A program made the translations under genes and the position numbers. Shown here in pieces: positions 52,297-60,909 of a stretch of 64,000 nucleotides of DNA. The notes below the pieces were generated by a model. That model was not told the origin of the DNA. It did not search any database and saw only the letters and a program-made list of their open reading frames with translations. Each line of letters begins with the position of its first letter. Within the stretch, counting starts at the first letter, position 1. Origin of the DNA: Actinomadura rudentiformis (GTDB taxonomy: Bacteria; Actinomycetota; Actinomycetes; Streptosporangiales; Streptosporangiaceae); assembly GCF_008923185.1 (NCBI RefSeq), contig NZ_WBMT01000024.1:1-64000 (forward strand), read 5' to 3'.

Positions 52297-52695
52297 ATGG
52301 ACCACCCGCGCCCCGTGCCCGTTCCCGCGCCGCTGACCGAGCCGTACTGGACGGCCTGCCGGCGCGGCGAGCTCGCGCTCCAGCGCTGCTCGGGGTGCGC
52401 ACGGTTCGTGCACTTCCCCGAGCCCACCTGCCCGTTCTGCGGCGGCGAGCGGCTGTCGTACGAGACGGTCGGCGGCCGCGGCGCCGTGCACACCTTCAGC
52501 GTCGTGCACCGCAGTTTCCTGCCCGGTTTCGAGCCGCCGTACGTCGTCGCCTGGGTGGACCTTCCCGAGGGCGTGCGGGTGTTCGGCGACGTGACCGGGT
52601 GCACCCCCGAGGACGTGCGGATCGGGATGCCGGTCGGGGTGCACTTCACCGAGCTGGACGGCTTCGGCCCGATCCCCACCTGGAGGCCCGCATGA
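52297..52695 (+). CDS. DUF35 OB-fold protein with zinc ribbon, second copy
   Basis: A 132-residue two-domain protein: zinc ribbon with CSGC and CPFC pairs (about residues 31-48), followed by the OB fold (RGAVHTFSVVHRSFLPGF.. PYVVAWVDLPEGVRVFGDVTG). It would partner a thiolase-fold protein; none is adjacent, so the orphan copy at 39855 is a plausible partner. Probably leaderless. First gene of the site-I operon; its stop overlaps the start of the VOC gene by 4 bp (ATGA). Confidence 0.85.
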   Translation: MDHPRPVPVPAPLTEPYWTACRRGELALQRCSGCARFVHFPEPTCPFCGGERLSYETVGGRGAVHTFSVVHRSFLPGFEPPYVVAWVDLPEGVRVFGDVTGCTPEDVRIGMPVGVHFTELDGFGPIPTWRPA

Positions 52696-53036
52696 CTCGT
52701 ATCGGCAACGTCCTCTACGGCGCCAAGGACGTGGACGAGGCCGTCCGGTTCTACCGCGACGCGCTCGGCCTGGCCGTGAAGTTCCAGGACGGCGGCCGGT
52801 TCGCGGCGCTGGACGGCGGCGGCACCACGTTCGCGATCGCCGGCCCCGAGGAGGACGTGACCGGCGGGACGCCCGCGGTGTCGTTCAAGGTCGATGACGT
52901 CGCCGCGCTGGCGGCGAAGCTGACCGAGGCCGGCGCGACGCTGGTCCGCGGTCCCGAGGAAGGGCCGCACGAGGTGCGCGCCGTGCTGCGCGACCCCGCC
53001 GGCAACCCGTTCGTGCTCTACGCGAGCCGCAAGTAG
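52692..53036 (+). CDS. VOC-superfamily (glyoxalase/bleomycin-resistance-like) protein
   Basis: A 114-residue protein with paired beta-alpha-beta-beta-beta modules: VLYGAKDVDEAVRFYRDALGL, FAIAGPEED, VSFKVDDVAALAAKLTEAGA and the C-terminal AVLRDPAGNPFVLYAS. The final Glu ligand of many metal-binding VOC enzymes is replaced by Val in this C-terminal motif. Function may be ligand binding or isomerisation. Translationally coupled to the DUF35 gene. Confidence 0.85.
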   Translation: MTRIGNVLYGAKDVDEAVRFYRDALGLAVKFQDGGRFAALDGGGTTFAIAGPEEDVTGGTPAVSFKVDDVAALAAKLTEAGATLVRGPEEGPHEVRAVLRDPAGNPFVLYASRK

Positions 53037-53082
53037 CCCCCCGCCGCCCATCCCTCTGCCGGAGTCGAAGGAGAGACCAGCC

Positions 53083-54657
53083 GTGGCGCGAGAGAACTCC
53101 CCCTTCAGCAACTACGCCTACGCGATCCTGACCGCGAACGCGCTGCGCACGCCCAACAAGGTGGCGCTGACCTACTGCGGCGACCAGAGCTTCACCTATG
53201 ACCAGCTGAACCGGAAGGTCAACAGGGTGGCGCACGCGCTGCTCTCGGCCGGGGTGACGCCGGGCATGCGGGTGGCCTCGCTGATGAACGAGACGCTGCA
53301 CGTCGCCGAGGTCTACCTTGCGCAGATGAAAATCGGCTCCACGGTCGCCGCGCTCAACCCCTACTGGCCGGCCGACACCCTGCAGCAGGTGGTCGAGCAT
53401 TCCGAGTGCACCGCGTTCGTCTACGACGCGACGGTCGAGGAACTGGTCGACTCGATCCGGCCCAAGCTGCCGAACGTGAAGTTGTGGCTGCGGGTCGGCG
53501 GCGCAGGGACGGACTCGGTGGATCTGGACTCGCTCGCCGAGAGCGCGAGCGATGGGGAGCCGCCGCTGGGCGGCTTCGGCAACGACCTGGTGGCGCTCTA
53601 CTACACCTCCGGCACGACGGGCCTGCCCAAGGCCGTCATGCACACGCACTTCAGCTCGCTGTCCATCGCCCAGATCTGGTTGGACGTGGACCGGGACCAG
53701 GACTCGGTGATGGGCACCGGCGCCATCATCTGGGGCATCGGCTTCCCCGCTCTGGTGGGCCCGGCCTTCTACGCGGGGATGAAGCTCGTCCTGGAGCAGG
53801 ATTGGGGCCCGTCCAACTTCCTCAAGGTCGTGCCGCGCGAGAAGGTCACGCACGTCAGCCTCATCCCGAGTTTCTTCTCCGCGCTGCTGGGCTCCGACGA
53901 GCACGAGGGCGTCGACCTCTCCTCGCTCAAGGCCATCATGCTCGGCGGCGAGCCGCTGCTGCCCGCGCTGCGGGAGCGCATCATGGAGCGGATCCCCGGC
54001 GCCGCGATCTACAGCTACTACGGGCAGACCGAGGCGCCGTACACCTGCTTCGGCCGCCAGGACGACGGCAGTCAGGACATCTCCGCGTCGGGCCGGGCGC
54101 GCATGTCGTGCGCGGTGCAGATCACCGACCCGAACGGCGCGCGCGTCGTCGGCGAGGTCGGTGAGATCAACCTCAACGGCCCGCACGTGATGGTCGGCTA
54201 CGACAAGCAGCCCGACAAGACCGCCGAGGTGCTGAGAGACGGCTGGTACGTGGGCGGCGACCTGGGCCGGATGGACGAGGACGGCTTCCTGTACGTGATC
54301 GGCCGCCGCGAGGACGCCATCCTCAAGGGCGGCCAGTGGACGCAGCCGGTCGAGGTCGAGGGCGCCGCCATCAAGGTCGACGGTGTGGCGGAGGCCGGGG
54401 CGGTCGGCGTGCCCGCGCACCCCGAGGGCCAGGACGCGGTCGAACAGAAGATCCTGCTGGCCGTCGTCCCGCGCGCCGGGACCACGCTGGACGCCGAGGC
54501 GGTGAAGGCCGCGCTGGCGGAGAGCCTCCCCGTCCACCTGACACCGGACACGGTCGTCGTCGCCGACGAGCTGCCGCACACGCAGGACGCCTCCGGCGGC
54601 CCCGGGAAGCTGCTGCGCCGCGGCATCCGTGACCAGTACGCCGACCAGGTGGGCTGA
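53083..54657 (+). CDS. acyl-CoA synthetase (AMP-forming)
   Basis: A 524-residue ANL-superfamily ligase with intact motifs: A3 YYTSGTTGLPKAVMHTH, A5 SYYGQTEAP, A7 DGWYVGGDLGRMDEDG, A8 GRREDAILKGGQW and a C-terminal lysine in GGPGKLLRR. It should activate an unidentified carboxylate to its CoA ester. GTG 53083 follows GAAGGAGAG. Third gene of the site-I operon; the next gene, an ADP-forming ligase, begins 1 bp after its stop, so the operon contains two mechanistically different CoA ligases. Confidence 0.88.
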   Translation: MARENSPFSNYAYAILTANALRTPNKVALTYCGDQSFTYDQLNRKVNRVAHALLSAGVTPGMRVASLMNETLHVAEVYLAQMKIGSTVAALNPYWPADTLQQVVEHSECTAFVYDATVEELVDSIRPKLPNVKLWLRVGGAGTDSVDLDSLAESASDGEPPLGGFGNDLVALYYTSGTTGLPKAVMHTHFSSLSIAQIWLDVDRDQDSVMGTGAIIWGIGFPALVGPAFYAGMKLVLEQDWGPSNFLKVVPREKVTHVSLIPSFFSALLGSDEHEGVDLSSLKAIMLGGEPLLPALRERIMERIPGAAIYSYYGQTEAPYTCFGRQDDGSQDISASGRARMSCAVQITDPNGARVVGEVGEINLNGPHVMVGYDKQPDKTAEVLRDGWYVGGDLGRMDEDGFLYVIGRREDAILKGGQWTQPVEVEGAAIKVDGVAEAGAVGVPAHPEGQDAVEQKILLAVVPRAGTTLDAEAVKAALAESLPVHLTPDTVVVADELPHTQDASGGPGKLLRRGIRDQYADQVG

Positions 54658-54658
54658 C

Positions 54659-56773
54659 TTGAGCCATCTCCCTGAGCACGTCGTCAAGGCATGGGTCTCG
54701 GGGTTCGGGGTGGACGTGCCGCGCGGCGCGACCGCCACGACCCACGAAGGACTGGAAGCGGCCGCCGCGGAGCTGGCCCCGCCGCTGGTCGTCAAGGCGT
54801 ACGGTCCCCAGTTGCTCCACAAGAGCGATGCCGGGGCCGTCCGCCTGAATCTGGGCTCGGCGGGCACCGCGGCCGCGGCCGGCGCCGAGATGCTCTATGA
54901 CCTCGCCGGGCAGGACATCGTCCCGGACGGCTTCCTGGTGGAAGAGCAGGCCGCGCCCGGCGTGGAGGTCATCGTCGGCGCGGTCCGCGATCCCGCGTTC
55001 GGGCCGGTCCTGCTCGTGGGCCTCGGCGGCGTCTGGACCGAGGCCCTGCGGGACACGTCGCTGCGGCTGTGCCCGATCACCGAGGCCGACGCCCGCGCCA
55101 TGCTCGACGAGCTGCGCGGCAGGGCCCTGCTGGACGGCTACCGCGGCCAGCCGGCCATCGACAAGGACGCCCTGGTCAAGCTGCTGCTGGCGGTGGGCGG
55201 CCCCGGCGGGATCGTCGAGGCCCTCGGCGAACGACTCGTGGAGTTCGAGCTCAACCCCGTGATCTGCACCCCCTCGGGCGCGGTGGCCGTGGACGCCCGG
55301 CTCGTCGGGCCCGGCTCGCTCGACGGGCCGTCCACCACGCCGGCTGAGACCGCGGTTCCGCAGGGAGACTTCGGCCGGTTGTTCGCGCCTCGGGGGGTCG
55401 CGGTCGTCGGGGCCTCCACCAAGAAGCCCAACTTCGGGAACATGTTCCTGGGGTTCTACAAGGTGATGGGGTTCAAGGGACGGCTCGTCGCCGTGCATCC
55501 GGCGGCCTCCGAGATCGATGGGGTCCCGTGCGTCCCCTCGCTGGCGGAGGCCGGGGACGACATCGACTACGCGTTGGTGGCGGTGCCTGCCAAGCAGTGT
55601 CCTGATGTCGTGCGGCAGGCTTCTGGAATCTCCTATGTGCAGGTGATGAGCGGCGGCTTCCGGGAGATGGGGAATCCGGAGCTGGAAGCCGAGCTGCTCG
55701 CTGCCGCGAGGGAGGCCGGTGTACGGCTGCTCGGCCCCAACTGCATGGGCGTCTATTCCCCCTCGGGCGGCCAGACGTTCATCGGCGGCGAGCCCGGACG
55801 GCCGGGCAGGATCGCCGTCATCTCCCAGAGCGGCGGGCTGGCGGGCGAGGTCATCAAGGTCGGCGAACGCCGCGGGCTCTCGTTCTCCAAGGTGGCGACG
55901 GTCGGCAACAGCGCCGACGTGACGCCCGCCGAGCTGCTGCGGTATCTGGCGGACGACGACGAGACCGGCTCGATCGGGCTGTATCTGGAGGACCCGCGCG
56001 ACGGGCGGGGGCTCTTCGAGGCGCTGCGCCACGTTCACAAGCCGGTCGTCGCGCTCATCGGCGGGCGCAGCGGGCAGGGGCAGAAGGCCGCCGCCTCGCA
56101 CACCGGCGGCATGGTCAGCGACACCCGCGTCTGGTCGGCCCTGGGCGAGCAGACGGGCATGGCCATCGTCACCAGCCAGGACGACCTCATCGGCACGCTG
56201 GACTTCTTCGACCTGCACGGCGGCCGGAGCGCTCCGGGCACGCCACCCGGAACACAGAAGGAGATCCTCGTCATCGGGCCGAGCGGCGGCGCCAGCGTGC
56301 TGGCCGCCGACGTCTTCGACGCGGCCGGGCTGGACCTGGCGGCGCTGCCCGAGGAGGCACGGGTCGCGCTGAAGGAGCTCGGGCTGGGCGCGGGCAGCTC
56401 GCTCGCCAACCCGCTGGAGATCCCGGTCGGGCCGCGCGGCAACCCCGACCTGGTGCGGCTCGCGGTGACGGCGATCCTGGCGGAACGGCCGTACGCCGAC
56501 GTCATCACGCACGTCAACGTGCAAAGCTTCTTCACCTTCGGAAGCAGCGCCGACCCGCTGCTGGCCTACACGCGCAGCGTGGGCAAGCTCCAGGAGGAGC
56601 TGCCTGCCACCCGGATCACACTGGTCACGCGCAACGCCGAGTGCGCGCCGGCCGGGGTGGAGGACGCCGTGCGGGAGGTCGCGCGGGCAGCAGGGGTACC
56701 TGTCTACCGGAACATGGAGGCCGCGGCGGTCGCGGTGGCCGCGGGCAAGAGGAGCGCGCATGGGACAGCTTGA
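54659..56773 (+). CDS. ADP-forming acyl-CoA ligase with ATP-grasp domain first
   Basis: A 704-residue NDP-forming acyl-CoA synthetase. The ATP-grasp (beta) domain comes first (about residues 10-220: VVKAYGPQLLHKSDAGAV, VGAVRDPAFGPVLLVGLGG, EFELNPVI), then the CoA-binding domain (FAPRGVAVVGAST, about 240) and the succinyl-CoA-ligase-like domain with the phosphohistidine loop KAAASHTGGMVSD. This order is the reverse of the common alpha-then-beta arrangement. The reaction is reversible, so it may recover ATP from an acyl-CoA product. TTG 54659 is the likely start; GTG 54629 is in frame but overlaps the upstream gene. Overlaps the next gene by 14 bp. Confidence 0.85.
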   Translation: MSHLPEHVVKAWVSGFGVDVPRGATATTHEGLEAAAAELAPPLVVKAYGPQLLHKSDAGAVRLNLGSAGTAAAAGAEMLYDLAGQDIVPDGFLVEEQAAPGVEVIVGAVRDPAFGPVLLVGLGGVWTEALRDTSLRLCPITEADARAMLDELRGRALLDGYRGQPAIDKDALVKLLLAVGGPGGIVEALGERLVEFELNPVICTPSGAVAVDARLVGPGSLDGPSTTPAETAVPQGDFGRLFAPRGVAVVGASTKKPNFGNMFLGFYKVMGFKGRLVAVHPAASEIDGVPCVPSLAEAGDDIDYALVAVPAKQCPDVVRQASGISYVQVMSGGFREMGNPELEAELLAAAREAGVRLLGPNCMGVYSPSGGQTFIGGEPGRPGRIAVISQSGGLAGEVIKVGERRGLSFSKVATVGNSADVTPAELLRYLADDDETGSIGLYLEDPRDGRGLFEALRHVHKPVVALIGGRSGQGQKAAASHTGGMVSDTRVWSALGEQTGMAIVTSQDDLIGTLDFFDLHGGRSAPGTPPGTQKEILVIGPSGGASVLAADVFDAAGLDLAALPEEARVALKELGLGAGSSLANPLEIPVGPRGNPDLVRLAVTAILAERPYADVITHVNVQSFFTFGSSADPLLAYTRSVGKLQEELPATRITLVTRNAECAPAGVEDAVREVARAAGVPVYRNMEAAAVAVAAGKRSAHGTA

Positions 56774-57521
56774 CGGCAAGGTGGCACTGATCACGGGCGG
56801 TGCCCGCGGCATGGGCAAGTCCCATGTGCGGCGGTTCGTGGACGAGGGCGCCAAGGTCGTCTTCGGGGACGTGCTCGACGAGGAGGGCGCCAAGCTCGCC
56901 GCCGACCTGGGCGACGCCGTGCGGTTCCTGCGCATGGACGTCACCGCCCCGGACGACTGGCAGGCCGCCGTGGACACCGCCGTCGAGACCTACGGCGCGC
57001 TGCACGTCCTGGTGAACAACGCCGGCATCATGCGGCACAAGAAGATCGAGGACATGGCGCTGGAGGAGTTCACGCGGGTCCTCGAGGTCAACCTGGTCAG
57101 CCAGTGGCTCGGGATCAAGGCCGTCACGGCCGCGATGCGGGAGTCGGGCGGCGGCTCCATCGTCAACGTGTCGTCGACCGAGGGCTTCATCGGCGGGTCC
57201 GGTCTCGCCGCGTACAGCGCCAGCAAGTTCGGCGTGCGCGGCCTGACCAAGGCGGCCGCGCGCGAGCTCGGCGAGTACGGCATCCGGGTCAACTCGATCC
57301 ATCCCGGCGGCGTGCTCACCGCGATGTCGCTCCAGGAGGACGTGGTGGCCGCGACCGCCGAGGCCGCCGACGCGTTCATGAAGGCGCTGCCCCTCGGCCG
57401 GATGGGCAAGACCCGGGAGGTCTCCGGCCTCGTCGTCTACCTCGCTTCCGACGACTCCTCGTACTGCACCGGAAGCGAGGTGCTCGTGGACGGCGGCATG
57501 CTCACCGGCGCGGGGTTCTGA
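56760..57521 (+). CDS. SDR resembling 3-alpha/20-beta-hydroxysteroid dehydrogenase
   Basis: A 253-residue classical SDR: TGGARGMGKSH cofactor loop, acidic FGDVLDEEGAK (NAD-type), NNAGI, catalytic Ser in NVSSTEG and Y-S-A-S-K. From memory the pattern (VLDEEGA, GGGSIVNVSS, RVNSIHPGG) is close to the Streptomyces 3-alpha,20-beta-hydroxysteroid dehydrogenase, but many SDRs share it. Last gene of the site-I operon. It starts inside the end of the ADP-forming ligase gene and overlaps the convergent amidase gene by 20 bp. Confidence 0.87.
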   Translation: MGQLDGKVALITGGARGMGKSHVRRFVDEGAKVVFGDVLDEEGAKLAADLGDAVRFLRMDVTAPDDWQAAVDTAVETYGALHVLVNNAGIMRHKKIEDMALEEFTRVLEVNLVSQWLGIKAVTAAMRESGGGSIVNVSSTEGFIGGSGLAAYSASKFGVRGLTKAAARELGEYGIRVNSIHPGGVLTAMSLQEDVVAATAEAADAFMKALPLGRMGKTREVSGLVVYLASDDSSYCTGSEVLVDGGMLTGAGF

Positions 57522-58914
57522 CCGGCTCCTGACCGGGGCGGCGCTCGGCCCAGCCCTCCGCCTTCTCCAGCTGGGCGGCCAGGGAGATGAGCGTCGCCTC
57601 GTCGGAGTCGTGGCCGAGCAGTTGCGCGCCGATCGGCAGTCCCGAAGAGCTGAACCCGGCGGGGACGTTCACGCCGGGCCAGCCCAGGACGTTCCACGTC
57701 CACGCGTACGGGCAGGCCGCGGCGACGCCCGACTGCGTCTTCTGGTAGCCCGCGCCGTCGAACGCGCCCACCTTCAGCGGCAGCTGCGCGGTCGTCGGGG
57801 TGAGCACCACGTCCGCGTACTGGAAGATCCGGCCGACGCGCCGACGCAGGCCCGGGTCCATGCGCTTGGCCAGCGGCAGCAGGCGCCTGCCCACCAGCCG
57901 TCCGAGCTTCGCCTCGACCGCGGTGCGCGGCTCCGGCACCGGGTTCGGAATCGAGTCGAGCCAGTCCGCCACGCCCGCCGTCCCGCGCGGGACCAGCCCG
58001 AGGGCGACGAGCCCGTAGTCGGGGTCGGCGGGGAAGACCTTGTGCCCGAGGTCGGTCAGCCGCCGGGCGACGCGTTCGACGGCGAGGCGGATCTCCGGGT
58101 CGAGCCTGCCGCTGACGCCGAACGCCGTCTTGAACGAGATCGCGATGCGCAGCCGCCCCGGATCGCGCGTCGCCGCCGCCGCGAACGGCGTGCCGGGGGC
58201 GTCCAGCTGGTAGACGTCCTCCGCGTGGCATCCGGTGAGGACGTCCAGCAGCAACGCCGCGTCCCCCACGGTCCTCGCCAGCGGCCCCCAGACGGTGATC
58301 CCGTTGAACGGATCACGATGCGGGAAGCCCGAGACCCGGCCGCGCTGAGGCTTGATCCCCACCAGTCCGGTCCAGGCCGCCGGGATCCGGATCGAGCCCG
58401 CGCCGTCCGAGCCCACCGCCGCCGCGACCATCCCCGCGGCCACCGCGGCCGCCGAGCCGCCGGACGAGCCGCCCGGCGTGTGGTCGGGGTTCCACGGGTT
58501 GCGCGCGCACCCGTACCCCGGCGACTCGCTGAACGGCCACAATCCGATCTCGCACGTCGTCGTCTTGCCCACGATGATCGCGCCGGCCGCGCGCAGCCGG
58601 CGCACCTGCTCGGCGTCACGAGTGGCGGGCTTGTGGTCGCCCATCACCGCGAACGGCGTGGTCTCCCCCGCCAGGTCGGTGTCGTCCTTGATGGCCACCG
58701 GCACGCCGAGCAGCGGCAGACGTTCTCCATCCCGCAGCCGCTTGTCCGCCTGGGCCGCCTCCGCCAGCGCCGCCTCGGCCCGCACTACCCGGAACGCGCC
58801 GAGCTCCGCTCCCGCCTCGATCCGCGCCAGCGAGTGCCCGACCAGCTCCACGGCCGAGATCTCGCCGCGCGCCAGCAGTTCCGCCTGCTCGGCCAAGCCC
58901 AGATAGTCGCGCAC
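57502..58914 (-). CDS. amidase-signature enzyme
   Basis: A 470-residue amidase. The Ser-Ser-Lys triad is visible: Lys in VPVAIKDDTD (about 75), the cis-Ser in PGGSSGGSAAAVAAG (about 150) and the nucleophilic Ser in GSDGAGSIRIPAAW (about 175). Substrate unknown (acyl amides, nitrile-derived amides). GTG 58914 follows GAGAGGGG. The divergent TetR gene and the perfect palindrome between them indicate a dedicated local repressor. Confidence 0.9.
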   Translation of the reverse strand: MRDYLGLAEQAELLARGEISAVELVGHSLARIEAGAELGAFRVVRAEAALAEAAQADKRLRDGERLPLLGVPVAIKDDTDLAGETTPFAVMGDHKPATRDAEQVRRLRAAGAIIVGKTTTCEIGLWPFSESPGYGCARNPWNPDHTPGGSSGGSAAAVAAGMVAAAVGSDGAGSIRIPAAWTGLVGIKPQRGRVSGFPHRDPFNGITVWGPLARTVGDAALLLDVLTGCHAEDVYQLDAPGTPFAAAATRDPGRLRIAISFKTAFGVSGRLDPEIRLAVERVARRLTDLGHKVFPADPDYGLVALGLVPRGTAGVADWLDSIPNPVPEPRTAVEAKLGRLVGRRLLPLAKRMDPGLRRRVGRIFQYADVVLTPTTAQLPLKVGAFDGAGYQKTQSGVAAACPYAWTWNVLGWPGVNVPAGFSSSGLPIGAQLLGHDSDEATLISLAAQLEKAEGWAERRPGQEPVRTPRR

Positions 58915-58930
58915 GACCGCCCCTCTCACG

Positions 58931-58954
58931 TATCGTTCGTTCGAACGAACGATA
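58931..58954. promoter_or_regulatory. perfect 24-bp palindrome: operator between amidase and TetR genes
   Basis: The 24 bp at 58931-58954 read the same on both strands, centred on TTCGAA with two CGTTCGTT-type half sites. It is 17 bp from the amidase start and 34 bp from the tetR start, the arrangement of a shared, autoregulated TetR operator. Confidence 0.85.
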
Positions 58955-58987
58955 GCGCCCGCAAGGGCCGTCCGGAAGACTGGGCCG

Positions 58988-59566
58988 GTGAGCACCTCGC
59001 AAGCAGCACGTGACCGGATCCTGACCGCCACCCTGCGGCTGATCGGCGAGCAGGGCATCGGCGCCGTGACCAACCGCGCGGTCGCGAAGGCCGCCGGCGT
59101 CTCGCTCGGCTCGCTCACCTACCACTTCCCGAGCCAGACCGACCTGCTCCGGGAGAGCCTCCAGACCTTCGTCGACTCCGAGATAGCCCGCATCACCGCA
59201 TACGCGACCCGGCTGCGCGACTCGGACGTCGACCCCGACCAGGCCGCGGACCTGGTCGAGAAGGCCATCATCGAGTTCGCGTACGGACCCGAGCAGATCG
59301 CCAACCTCGAACTCCACCTGCACGCCGCCCGCGACCCCGGCGTGCGCGACACCTCGGCCCGTTCGGTCGCCGCCTACGACCGCCTCGCCACGGCCGTCCT
59401 CACCGCGCTCGACATCCCCGACGCCGAACGCCACGCCCCGGCCGTCGTCGCCATGTTGTACGGGCTCGCCGTCCGGCGCCTGTCCACCGGAGACACCTCC
59501 GCCGCCGGCACCGCCGACGCGTTCCGTCTCCTCCTGCGCGGCGCCCTCAACCCCGGCTCGGACTAG
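58988..59566 (+). CDS. TetR-family repressor of the amidase gene
   Basis: A 192-residue TetR protein. The HTH is AVTNRAVAKAAGVSLGSLTYHFPSQTDLL (about residues 27-55); the C-terminal ligand domain is unassigned. GTG 58988 is the first start. Its position opposite the amidase and the 24-bp palindrome between them make it the local regulator. It is distinct from the KstR2-like protein and its palindrome shares no half site with CAAGCGCTTG. Confidence 0.88.
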   Translation: MSTSQAARDRILTATLRLIGEQGIGAVTNRAVAKAAGVSLGSLTYHFPSQTDLLRESLQTFVDSEIARITAYATRLRDSDVDPDQAADLVEKAIIEFAYGPEQIANLELHLHAARDPGVRDTSARSVAAYDRLATAVLTALDIPDAERHAPAVVAMLYGLAVRRLSTGDTSAAGTADAFRLLLRGALNPGSD

Positions 59567-60012
59567 GACGTCAGGGCGTCTCTGACCGGCCCCGGGAACG
59601 CCTTCGGCCCGCACGGCCCCCGAGCGGGGTTACGGGCCGTACGGGCCGGAAGCTCGTCTCAAATCAGGAAGCTAAGTCGGAACCTCAGCCGACGTTCACC
59701 GCACTCTCCAGCCTGTGCACCTCCGCCGTGTCTCCGATGTGACACCTGAGACGTTATGGCTCTCCACTCCCGTAAGGAACGCGCTTAAGCCTCCTTTAAA
59801 GAGCGCCTGAGGAGGGGCTAAACAGAATCGGGCGCCAGGGACGGAAACGCCGATCCGGCATCACTTTCCACACGCTGAGCAACCGATCCGAATTGCGGGC
59901 GTTCGCCGACCGGAACAACGGAACGTCCCGAATCAGGCCCTCAACAGGGGTCCAGGTAGGTACGATCTTCATGATCGACGACTTCCCCCGTCAGCCTCCT
60001 GGAGGTGGCTCC
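59567..60012. other. 446-bp spacer with a hairpin terminator
   Basis: No gene was found. A hairpin at 59605-59619 with 59634-59648 (15 bp, one mismatch) lies 38 bp after the tetR stop and probably terminates it. The remainder is somewhat less GC-rich (for example TTAAGCCTCCTTTAAAG near 59790) and should hold the promoter of the methyltransferase gene; no confident -35/-10 pair was identified. Confidence 0.55.
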
Positions 60013-60864
60013 ATGTCCGAACGCAGGGAACCGCCATGGCGGCTGCCGACCGCCGCCGAGGCGGAGACCGTGATGCCGCCCGAGATCGACACCACCAAGC
60101 CGCACACGGCGCGGATCTACGACTACATGCTGGGCGGCAAGGACAACTTCGAGGCCGACCGCCAGGTGGCGGCGCAGGTCCTCCAGGCGATCCCGGACAT
60201 GCAGAACACGCTCCGCCTCAACCGGCAGTTCCTGCGGCGCGCGGTCCGCTACACGGTGCGCCGCGGCGTGACGCAGTTCCTCGACATCGGGACCGGCATC
60301 CCCACCGCCGGCAACACGCACGAGGTGGCGCAGGAGCTCGCGCCCGAGGCGCGCATCGCCTACGTCGACCACGACCCGATCGTGCTGGCGCACGCCCGGG
60401 CGCTGATGGCCGGCGACGGGCGCGGCCGGACCACGTTCGTGCAGGCCGACCTGCGCGAGCCGGAAAAGATCCTCAGCGCCACCGAGATCCAGAACGTGCT
60501 CGACCTCGACAAGCCCGTCACGCTCATGCTCGTCTCGATCCTGCACTTCATCCGCGACGACGAGGACCCGCACGGCATCGTGGCGCGCCTGGTGGACGCG
60601 CTGGCGCCGGGCAGCTACCTGGTCCTGTCGCACGCCTCGCTCGACCCCAATCCCCAGCAGGGTGCCGAGGGCGCGGCGCAGTGGCGGAACGCCTCGTCCA
60701 CCATGACCATGCGGTCCCACGCCGACATCCTCCGGATGTTCCAGGGCGTCGAGCTGGTGGAGCCCGGCCTGGTGAGTGACTGGAATCCCGACGGAGAGCC
60801 CGACGAGCCCGGACTGAGCCTGGCCAACGTCTGGGGTTACGGCGGCGTGGCCGTCAAGCGCTGA
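60013..60864 (+). CDS. SAM-dependent methyltransferase, DUF574 family
   Basis: A 283-residue S-adenosyl methyltransferase of the PF04672 type, abundant in Streptomyces and Streptosporangiales. Family hallmarks are TTKPHTARIYDYMLGGKDNFEADR near the N terminus, the SAM loop FLDIGTGIPTAGNTHEVAQ, VDHDPIVLAHARAL and MLVSILHFI. Substrates are unknown; many copies per genome suggest regulatory or secondary-metabolic roles. ATG 60013 lies 5 nt after GGAGGTGG. Isolated monocistronic gene ending in a strong hairpin. Confidence 0.9.
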   Translation: MSERREPPWRLPTAAEAETVMPPEIDTTKPHTARIYDYMLGGKDNFEADRQVAAQVLQAIPDMQNTLRLNRQFLRRAVRYTVRRGVTQFLDIGTGIPTAGNTHEVAQELAPEARIAYVDHDPIVLAHARALMAGDGRGRTTFVQADLREPEKILSATEIQNVLDLDKPVTLMLVSILHFIRDDEDPHGIVARLVDALAPGSYLVLSHASLDPNPQQGAEGAAQWRNASSTMTMRSHADILRMFQGVELVEPGLVSDWNPDGEPDEPGLSLANVWGYGGVAVKR

Positions 60865-60909
60865 ACGCTCGGCCGGGGGCTCTCAGCGGTGCCCCCGGCC
60901 GGGCGTTCA
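60862..60909. terminator. bidirectional hairpin terminator built on both stop codons
   Basis: A 19-bp stem with one wobble pair (60862-60880 with 60891-60909, 10-nt loop) separates the convergent methyltransferase and histidine kinase genes. The base of the stem is TGA/TCA, so both genes' TGA stop codons are part of the same hairpin. Confidence 0.85.

Noticed and set aside
52885..54867. 660-codon open frame antisense to the AMP-forming ligase
   Set aside because: Shadow of third-position GC; the plus-strand gene has complete ANL motifs.
54371..56977. 868-codon open frame antisense to the ADP-forming ligase
   Set aside because: Same reason; low-complexity translation without motifs.
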